A DNA stretch of 6,453 nt from an uncultured Cellvibrio sp. Lineage in GTDB: Bacteria; Pseudomonadota; Gammaproteobacteria; Pseudomonadales; Cellvibrionaceae. The stretch spans positions 1 to 6,453 of the forward strand of contig CAMLRJ010000210.1 of NCBI GenBank assembly GCA_946482345.1, read 5' to 3'. Both the position numbers and the translations under genes were made by a program. Under the pieces are notes generated by a model. That model had not been told where the DNA came from and searched no databases. It saw nothing but the letters and a program-made list of their open reading frames with translations. This document shows, piece by piece, positions 1 through 6,100 of the stretch; the stretch's first letter is position 1, and the number at the start of each line of letters is the position of its first letter.

Positions 1-849
1 GGTAACCAAATCCTGCCATTTTATTTGTTTGATTTGCGCTTCAAGTTCTTCATTGACGGCGTTTTGTACTATAACTTCCTGAGAAGCTCTGGCAAGGAAT
101 TGAATGCAGGCTTCTTCATCATAAGTCACCAGTGATACTTCAAGTTTGATCTGTTTTTCATTGCCTTCCTGAGTGACACCTTTGAATGACAAGGTTGATG
201 ATTCAGCTTCATCGCCTTTCAACATGAAATCTTTTAGAAAGTTTTTTAATCGTGATTGGTCCGCATCACACACCATGTCCATGATGGGCATGGCCTCTAT
301 GTCATCCCTATCTTCGTATTCAAATAATTCTGCAAAAGATTCGTTTGCATAAAGATAAAGTCCATCCTGAACGTATGCAATCGCATCGCGTGAGCTATCC
401 AATAATTGTTGCGAGCGTTTTTCGGCTTCGCGAAAACGTCGATCAGCAAGGCGTTTTGATTGTCGCTGTTCGCGATTGCGCAATTCGCGCTCGATCACCA
501 GTAATAAATGTTGATCATCATCCAGATTAACCACATCAACAGCGCCCAACTTTAAACCTTCAACAACGGCTGAAGGGTTTTCTTCGTCATTCAGGAGAAT
601 CACCGGGACATCTTTGTTCAAACGTCTTATTTGTTTGATGGCATTGGCAGGGGATAAATTGGTTGTATTGTTGTTACCGATTAGGAGTTCCCAGCTTTGC
701 TCCTGCAATAATTTAATCAACGAGTCTTCATTTTCGACATGTTGTGCACGATTTGGCTTGCCAGATGAATGGAGCATGCTGATTAAACGCTCAGCTTCGG
801 AGCGGGAGTTGTTAAGAATTAGTAGTCGAATAGTGTCGTTGGCGCTCAT
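1..849 (-). CDS. fimX: FimX-like c-di-GMP signalling protein, N-terminal part (degenerate receiver, PAS, start of GGDEF); cut by the left edge
   Basis: Reading leftward from the ATG at 849, 283 codons are open to the window edge, so the C-terminus is missing. Residues ~7-122 form a receiver-like fold (TIRLLILNNSRSEAERL), but the usual acidic pair is N13-N14, the phospho-acceptor position is Asn (LLIGNN, 59-60), and the conserved Lys-Pro after GA.D is absent. Phosphorylation therefore looks impossible. A charged, probably coiled-coil linker (~121-145) leads to a PAS domain (~146-255, beginning LLDSSRDAIAYVQDG). A second helix ends in WQDLVT (278-283), the usual entry to GGDEF (DLVTGLYNR in relatives). 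Known FimX proteins (~690 residues) continue with degenerate GGDEF and EAL domains, bind c-di-GMP, and act with PilZ and PilB at the cell pole in type IV pilus assembly. The GGDEF-EAL part here is inferred. No clear Shine-Dalgarno is seen; the start is chosen because FimX relatives begin just before the same IRLLI strand. Another REC-PAS-GGDEF protein is the main alternative. Confidence 0.8.
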   Translation of the reverse strand, partial: MSANDTIRLLILNNSRSEAERLISMLHSSGKPNRAQHVENEDSLIKLLQEQSWELLIGNNNTTNLSPANAIKQIRRLNKDVPVILLNDEENPSAVVEGLKLGAVDVVNLDDDQHLLLVIERELRNREQRQSKRLADRRFREAEKRSQQLLDSSRDAIAYVQDGLYLYANESFAELFEYEDRDDIEAMPIMDMVCDADQSRLKNFLKDFMLKGDEAESSTLSFKGVTQEGNEKQIKLEVSLVTYDEEACIQFLARASQEVIVQNAVNEELEAQIKQIKWQDLVT

Positions 850-877
850 AAATGCATACTTTATTGAAAATGCTCGT

Positions 878-905
878 ATATTACCTTTTTTGTCTCTTCC
901 CTCAA
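878..905 (-). promoter_or_regulatory. weak sigma70-like promoter candidate for the FimX-like gene
   Basis: On the minus strand, TTGAGG (905-900) and TAATAT (883-878) are separated by 16 bp. Each hexamer matches the consensus at four of six positions. Transcription would start near 870, about 20 nt before the ATG at 849. This is weak; the gene may instead be read only from the upstream gene. Confidence 0.25.
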
Positions 906-911
906 GCTCCG

Positions 912-942
912 TGTTGGATTTAACAATTACCTTGTTGGATTT
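912..942. repeat. 10-bp direct repeat in the gap before the FimX-like gene
   Basis: TGTTGGATTT occurs exactly at 912-921 and again at 933-942. The offset is 21 bp, two helical turns, so both copies face the same side of the DNA. Both lie in the 105-bp gap between the two leftward genes, just upstream of the weak promoter candidate. This suits an operator for a tandem-binding regulator, but no known motif is recognised. Confidence 0.4.
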
Positions 943-954
943 GGTGTCTGTTGA

Positions 955-2736
955 TTACTCTTCATTAGAAGTTACGGCAATTGCCCTGTATCCAAATTGA
1001 TTAAACACACCAGTTGAAAATATTCTTTTGGTTAGCTGGATATTATTTACGCTCGCTTGACCCGTTTGATCGGGCATAAAGAGTTTAACTTTGCTGCTTT
1101 CATGAAAAGTGACTGCATTGGTAATGAGACTAGTCGGTTGATTGATAGCGCGCAATTCCGGAAGTTGTAATCCTCGTAAATACTCTGTGTAGCCACCACT
1201 TCTGTGGATCAGGGCGATACCAACAGGCGTTGCTTTTGGTGAAAGTATTTGTATTCCCAATTGGGTTGCGCCTTTGATTTGATGCGCCCAACGTATGACG
1301 CCCAGAATCCAGTTGGGACGATTGGTTTCCTTGAGTGCCAACAATTCACCTGTTTTCACTTGAATAGGAATATCGCCTTGCCATTCAAGCCCGTATCCTC
1401 CAGCACTTTTATCGATTAATGGAACAGAAAATATTTGGTGCTGGCCTTGATATTGATCTATAGCCTGTTGCCTTATGCGGTGTTCTACAGATGCCGTTGC
1501 CTTTGTTCCGGTATCTCCTTTAATGTCGAACGGGTCGCTCCAGGGATCTGTTTCCTGATTTTGTTTTAATTGAATTCCTCTTTTTACAAAGGCATCTGCT
1601 TTTCCTGCAAGCGAATTTTCCTGTTGTAAAAAAACCTGGAAAGGCAGCTCACCCGCAAGATAAAAATGAATGTTGGTAATACCGATAATAACGTCGATAT
1701 TCAGCCGCGTGACTTGCCGTGCGAAGCCTCGCTGCGTTTGCTGTTTCCATGCGGTTTGCAAATGCTGGATGACTGACGGAGTAATTTTTTGATCGCCACC
1801 TTCTTCTGTGGTTTGCGAAATTTCTTTTAAATGATTAATGATGGCAGTGACGTCCAATTCGTATGCATTGGACAATGCAACGCCAGACTGTTTTGCTTTG
1901 CTGACAAACATGGGTGGCATGTCTGATTGGGCGAGTGTGATTAGCGAGTTGTCGGACTCCGCCGATGCCAGTGGCAGCAATTTAACGCGGTAACTGTCTT
2001 GTTCAAGCAGAGAAAATACCTGTTGAATTTCTTCTTGCCTTAACTGATTGGGTCTTGATGCTGCAAGCAACAGGATACGAATATAAGCCTGCAGCGGGTT
2101 TTGATGGGATGGCGACAAGAGCGGGTCAACACAGGACTCTTCCAAAACGTCAGATTGTTCTGCGATCAGAAATAAAGAGTGTGCGGTTTTCCATAAATAA
2201 TCGGGCGGTGGCAAATAGAGCTGGTAGCTCCTTAACAATAAATAGCTGACACAGGTCAGTGCCCGGTAAATGGCCATCGCAAGATGGTGTTCTTTGTCTT
2301 TTGTATTGACACAGATGTCGCGAATCACAACCAGATAGGTGTTTAAAAGATGTTTCTGCAGTGCTTGCGCCACTGTTGCCGTTTTGACGGCCGCTTCAGG
2401 CATGATCAGTGGTTGGTTGAGGTAACGTTTGGATAATCCTTCCATACAATGATGCAGAGGCGTTCTAACCGTTTCGGCAATAGACAGGCGTAATTCCCAG
2501 TTGGCCTTGACCCTGCTTAGTTCGGGCAAGGCTGAATAAAATATCGCGCTGACTTGCTCTGCCTGGGTCAAAGGAAGTGCATGAATCCAGTCAAAAACGC
2601 TGGACGCTTTGACGCTTGGGCAAAAGCTCAATCGGGGTAGATCCTGATCGGGGATCAATAAGCGATTAACAAGGTCTTTTAACGACATTATTTCGCGGGT
2701 CATTCCGGATTCCATATTTTTGGTGAATAGATCCAA
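955..2736 (-). CDS. uncharacterised 593-residue protein with a degenerate PilZ-like C-terminal domain
   Basis: Complete gene, TTG at 2736 to TAA at 957-955. I do not recognise a named family. Residues ~40-290 appear helix-rich, with no signal peptide or convincing membrane span. The C-terminal part resembles a PilZ domain. IDKSAGG (441-447) fits the D/N-x-S-x-x-G motif, and WILGVIRWAHQ (476-486) followed by QLGIQIL (492-498) fits the later strands. The RxxxR motif that normally holds c-di-GMP lies about 20 residues before this motif in PilZ proteins; here that place reads EHRIRQQ (418-424), so ligand binding is doubtful. The gene is immediately upstream of, and co-oriented with, the FimX-like gene, which supports a role in c-di-GMP or pilus signalling, possibly as a partner protein (inference). 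The TTG start has AGG five bases upstream; in-frame ATGs at residues 8 and 12 (2715 and 2703) are alternatives. The gene could equally be a cytoplasmic protein unrelated to c-di-GMP. Confidence 0.75.
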   Translation of the reverse strand: MDLFTKNMESGMTREIMSLKDLVNRLLIPDQDLPRLSFCPSVKASSVFDWIHALPLTQAEQVSAIFYSALPELSRVKANWELRLSIAETVRTPLHHCMEGLSKRYLNQPLIMPEAAVKTATVAQALQKHLLNTYLVVIRDICVNTKDKEHHLAMAIYRALTCVSYLLLRSYQLYLPPPDYLWKTAHSLFLIAEQSDVLEESCVDPLLSPSHQNPLQAYIRILLLAASRPNQLRQEEIQQVFSLLEQDSYRVKLLPLASAESDNSLITLAQSDMPPMFVSKAKQSGVALSNAYELDVTAIINHLKEISQTTEEGGDQKITPSVIQHLQTAWKQQTQRGFARQVTRLNIDVIIGITNIHFYLAGELPFQVFLQQENSLAGKADAFVKRGIQLKQNQETDPWSDPFDIKGDTGTKATASVEHRIRQQAIDQYQGQHQIFSVPLIDKSAGGYGLEWQGDIPIQVKTGELLALKETNRPNWILGVIRWAHQIKGATQLGIQILSPKATPVGIALIHRSGGYTEYLRGLQLPELRAINQPTSLITNAVTFHESSKVKLFMPDQTGQASVNNIQLTKRIFSTGVFNQFGYRAIAVTSNEE

Positions 2737-2761
2737 TATAGCCTAAAAATAATAATTTATA
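2734..2761 (-). promoter_or_regulatory. start region of the 593-residue gene: AGG ribosome site, TTG start and possible -10 box
   Basis: On the minus strand, AGG at 2744-2742 lies five bases before the TTG at 2736. The downstream in-frame ATGs have no better-placed Shine-Dalgarno, which favours TTG. A TATAAA box at 2761-2756 could be a -10 element, giving a leader of only about 13 nt. No good -35 hexamer lies 16-18 bp upstream of it. Confidence 0.35.
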
Positions 2762-2764
2762 GGT

Positions 2765-2820
2765 CAAATTGGCAATAAGCATACAAATCAATATGTTTCA
2801 TCTGTGAAGATGCCAATTTG
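2765..2820. repeat. perfect 10-bp inverted repeat enclosing a tetraloop hairpin
   Basis: CAAATTGGCA (2765-2774) is the exact reverse complement of TGCCAATTTG (2811-2820), with 36 bp between. Inside lies a perfect 5-bp hairpin, CATCT-GTGA-AGATG (2799-2812), with a GNRA-type loop. Its last two bases overlap the right outer arm, so the two structures compete in part. A weaker CATA/TATG pair lies at 2780-2795. No T-tract follows on either side, so this does not look like an intrinsic terminator. It lies just upstream of the 593-residue gene's start and could be a looped operator or an RNA fold. Confidence 0.55.
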
Positions 2821-2825
2821 GTGCG
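2809..2825 (+). promoter_or_regulatory. weak NtrC-like half-site, distal
   Basis: The right half TGGTGCG fits the NtrC consensus TGGTGCA at six of seven bases, and CCA-N3-TGG has the correct core spacing. The outer left half is poor. It shares the exact 10-mer AATTTGGTGC with the site at 2915-2931, 106 bp away. It also overlaps the right arm of the 10-bp inverted repeat, so it may belong to that element instead. Confidence 0.25.
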
Positions 2826-2914
2826 CTTTCTGGCTTGGCTGGAACTTTTGAATGAAGTTGGTTTGAATTTTCGTGCTTCATTGAATTTCATTTTCCTTAT
2901 CTGTCTTGTGATCA

Positions 2915-2931
2915 TGTATTAATTTGGTGCA
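2915..2931 (+). promoter_or_regulatory. candidate NtrC enhancer site
   Basis: TGTATTAATTTGGTGCA matches the consensus TGCACCAAAATGGTGCA at 12 of 17 positions, including all seven bases of the right half-site TGGTGCA. Its centre (2923) is about 172 bp upstream of the start point predicted from the sigma54 promoter, a normal distance for an enhancer. NtrC activates sigma54 promoters when nitrogen is limiting, which suits a nitrate assimilation gene. Confidence 0.45.
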
Positions 2932-2968
2932 AATCAATCCCGAGTGGCTTGAAATAGTTGTAATTATT

Positions 2969-2985
2969 CGCACTCAAATTATTCA
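2969..2985 (+). promoter_or_regulatory. weaker second NtrC-like site
   Basis: CGCACTCAAATTATTCA matches the NtrC consensus at 11 of 17 positions, mainly through GCAC in the left half. Its centre is 54 bp (about five helical turns) downstream of the stronger site and about 118 bp before the predicted start point. Paired sites on one DNA face are usual for NtrC, but this match alone is near background. Confidence 0.25.
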
Positions 2986-3017
2986 CAGTTAATCGATTTA
3001 TGAGTATTTCACTGTGA
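2983..3017. repeat. 7-bp inverted repeat between the enhancer candidates and the sigma54 promoter
   Basis: TCACAGT (2983-2989) and ACTGTGA (3011-3017) are exact reverse complements with 21 bp between. The spacer contains the palindrome AATCGATT (2991-2998). The half-sites are in the opposite order from a CRP site (TGTGA-N6-TCACA), so CRP is not proposed. It may be a regulator site or chance. Confidence 0.3.
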
Positions 3018-3068
3018 TTCGACGAATTTTAACCGATTATCGCTGCTAATAGAACTCTTATTCTTGGG

Positions 3069-3084
3069 TGGCATAAGGCTTGCT
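3069..3084 (+). promoter_or_regulatory. sigma54 (RpoN) -24/-12 promoter of the nitrate reductase fusion gene
   Basis: TGGCATAAGGCTTGCT matches the RpoN consensus TGGCACR-N4-TTGCW, with the essential GG (3070-3071) and GC (3082-3083) exactly 10 bp apart. Only the base after TGGCA differs from the strongly conserved part. Transcription would start near 3095, giving a leader of about 20 nt that begins just before the ribosome site. The leader is too short for the antitermination hairpins used by NasR- or NasT-controlled nitrate operons. Confidence 0.75.
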
Positions 3085-3098
3085 AAAACTTGCTGATC

Positions 3099-3104
3099 GA
3101 GGAG
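3099..3104 (+). promoter_or_regulatory. ribosome binding site of the fusion gene
   Basis: GAGGAG lies 10 bases before the ATG at 3115. The spacing is slightly long, but it is the only purine-rich site near this start, and the [4Fe-4S] motif follows 12 residues into the protein, as expected for NasA. Confidence 0.75.
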
Positions 3105-3114
3105 TTGCAACCTT

Positions 3115-6100
3115 ATGTCTGAATTATCGATTAAAACCGTGAGAAGTGTTTGTCCCTACTGTGGTGTCGGTTGCGGCATGCTGTTGGAGACCGATGGCAA
3201 AAAGATTCTGAAAGTCACAGGCGATAAACAACATCCCGCCAACTTTGGGCGTTTATGTACCAAAGGCCAAACCAGTGCCCAGGCGTTAACGAATTCGGGT
3301 CGTATGGAGTCGGCGTTTGTACGAAATGATCGCCGCCATCAGCCTGTCAAAACCTCCATGACTCAGGCAATCAGTCATACCGCAAAACGTTTGCGGGAAA
3401 TTTTGGATCGATATGGCCCGAATTCATTAAGCTTTTATGTGTCTGGGCAGATGTCTATCGAATCGCAATATTTGGTCAACAAATTGGCTAAAGGATTCGT
3501 GCGTACCAACAACATAGAATCCAATTCGCGTTTGTGTATGGCCAGTGCCGGTGCGGGTTATAAATTGTCGTTGGGTTCCGATGCGCCACCCGGTTCCTAT
3601 CAGGATTTTGATCACACAAATTTATTCTTGGTAATCGGCTCCAATATGGCAGATTGCCATCCGATTCTGTATTTGAGAATGATGGATCGGATTAAAGCCG
3701 GCGCTAAATTAATTGTGGTAGATCCGCGTAAAACCACGACTGCCGATAAAGCGGATTTGTATTTGCCGATTAAACCTGGAACTGATATCGCTTTTTTAAA
3801 TGGCGTTTTGTTTTTGTTATTTCAGTCGGGAAAAATTGATACAGATTTTATTGCACAATACACCCAGGGTTGGGAAATCTTCCCGGAATTTTTAGCCAAT
3901 TACACACCGGAAAAAGTTAGCGAGATCACGCAGCTTTCTGTTGAACAATTAAAAGCCGCTGCTGATTTAATTGCCAATGCGCCGGAATTTATGACCTGCT
4001 GGACCATGGGTTTAAATCAAAGTACTCATGGAACCTGGAGCACCAACGCTATTTGTAATTTGCATTTGGCAACAGGAAAAATTTGTCGATTGGGTAGCGG
4101 CCCCTTTTCATTAACCGGGCAACCGAATGCGATGGGTGGACGCGAGATGGGTTACATGGGGCCGGGTTTGCCAGGGCAGCGTGCATTGGTTGCTGAAAAA
4201 GATCGCGTTTTTATTGAAGATATGTGGGGCATTGAGCGCGGCAGCATCAGTACCCAATTAGGTAAAGGCACTGTGGATTTATTTTCACGCATGGCGGCAG
4301 GTGAAATAAAAGCCTGCTGGATTATTTGTACCAATCCGGTAGCCTCGGTACCCAATCGTAAAATTGTGATCGACGGATTGCAAAAAGCTGAATTGGTGAT
4401 TGCGCAGGATGCATTTTTGGATACAGAAACCAATCGTTACGCCGACGTGTTACTGCCCGGTGCTTTATGGGCAGAAGCTGAAGGTGTGATGATTAACTCC
4501 GAACGCAATATTACTTTAATGCAAGAAGCTGTTAGTCCACCGGGCGATGCCATGGCGGATTGGGAAATTGTTGCGCGAGTGGCACGTGAAATGGGCTTCA
4601 CAGAAGGATTTAATTTTTCATCCGCTTCTGAAGTTTTTGAAGAAATCAAAAAAAGTTACAATCCAAAAACAGGATACGATTTGCGTGGAGTCAGTTATGA
4701 CGCATTACGTGAATCGCCAATGCAATGGCCTTGTGCGGATAAAAATTCACAGCGCAATCCAATACGTTATCTCAATAATGGTATCAATCAGCCATTAAAA
4801 TTATTGGAAGATGGTAGCCAACCGGCATTGCAATTTGCGACTGAAAACGGCAAAGCGATTTTTCATGCGCGCCCGCATGTTGATCCTGCCGAAATGCCCA
4901 GTGCAGAATTTCCATTGGTGTTGAATACCGGTCGTGTTCAACACCAATGGCATACCTTAACCAAAACCGGAAAAATTCAGACGCTGAATAAATTAAATCC
5001 CGGAACTTTTTTGGAAATTAATCCGCAAGACGCAGTTGAACTGGGAATTAAAACCAAAGATAAAGTTGAAGTGCGCTCGCGTCGTGGCTATGCCATATTG
5101 CCTGCGATTGTGACTGACAGGATTCAACCCGGCAGTTGCTTTGCACCTATCCATTGGAATGATGTTTATGGTGATAATCTTTGTATTAATGCAGTTACCA
5201 GCGATCAGATTGATCCTATTTCACAACAGCCGGAATTAAAAATTGCGGCTGTTTCATTAAAGCGAGTAGAGGTTATTGCAGAAGCCAGCGATCTGGATTC
5301 TGCTGAAAATTCGGATGTGCATGATTACGATTATGAATTACCTGCGATGGTTTTTGCTCCGGTCGCCGAGGAAACCAGCATGACACTCATTAAAACTTTT
5401 TCAGAAAAAATAGGTGTAACAGATATTAAAACTCCTGAATTTAATGTCGATGAAAAAAATTATTTGAGTGGTTATATATCGGGGTTAACTGCCAGCGCCA
5501 AATTAATTCAAGCGGTGCCTGCATTACCAACTGATGCGCCCATCCGCGCAGAATATCGTGGTTGGATTAATGGTCTGTTGGCGGGCATGTTCAGCCGTGT
5601 ACTGCCAATGGGGGTGAATGCAGAATCTACCAATAAACCTGCACTGACTTTGCTTTGGGCTTCACAAACCGGCAATGCTGAAAATCTTGCGGAATCTTTT
5701 GCGAAAGAATTCAGGGCGCAAGGTTGGGCGGTTAATTTGCAATCCATGAATGATTACAGCGTTGAAAAGTTGTCAAAAGATAAATTTGTAATTTTTGTGA
5801 CCAGTACATTTGGTGATGGTGATTCACCGGATAATGGCGGCGATTTCTGGCGGCAATTAAATCAGGAGTCAGCGCCTGCACTTTCTACACTTGAGTTTGC
5901 ATTGTTGGCGCTGGGCGATTCGAACTACGATCAATTCTGCGGTCACGGTAAAAAATTATTTGCACGATTACAAGCTTTGGGTGCAAAAGCGTTAATTGAT
6001 CGCGTTGATTGTGATACCGATTTTGAAGTGCCAGCGAATCAATGGTTATCAAGATTAAAAGAAAAATTATCGGGTTATCTTGGAAAAGATTCGACGAATG

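Larger units (their letters stand above)
2737..3114. other. 378-bp divergent intergenic region
   Basis: This AT-rich region separates the leftward 593-residue gene from the rightward nitrate reductase gene, and I see no coding sequence in it. From left to right it holds the leftward start signals, a 10-bp inverted repeat with a nested hairpin (2765-2820), two copies of AATTTGGTGC (2815-2824 and 2921-2930), candidate NtrC sites, a 7-bp inverted repeat (2983-3017), the sigma54 promoter (3069-3084), and the ribosome site for the fusion gene. Confidence 0.9.

Noticed and set aside
614..1000. 128-codon plus-strand open frame
   Set aside because: It lies antisense to the FimX-like gene, the gap and the end of the 593-residue gene. 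Its product shows no recognisable domain, while the minus-strand frame encodes clear receiver and PAS features.
2786..2798. IHF-like site AATCAATATGTTT
   Set aside because: It has one mismatch to WATCAA-N4-TTR and lies about 300 bp from the promoter, outside the enhancer-to-promoter interval where IHF would act; such matches are common in AT-rich DNA.
2983..3017. CRP (cAMP receptor) binding site
   Set aside because: The half-sites are in the reverse order, TCACA then TGTGA, and 21-23 bp apart instead of TGTGA-N6-TCACA.
2881..3114. NasR- or NasT-type antitermination leader
   Set aside because: No paired hexaloop hairpins or terminator with a T-tract precede the gene, and the sigma54 promoter predicts a leader of only about 20 nt.
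4152..4649. two minus-strand open frames of 93 and 70 codons
   Set aside because: Both are antisense to the NasA part of the fusion gene, whose protein motifs are unambiguous there; no family resemblance is seen.
4547..4798. 83-codon plus-strand open frame in another phase
   Set aside because: It is an out-of-frame reading within the fusion gene, with no domain resemblance.
5266..5640. possible frameshift or assembly join between nasA and a separate cysJ-like gene
   Set aside because: The same frame stays open throughout. No stop, second Shine-Dalgarno with start, or sudden change in codon use was seen at the junction.
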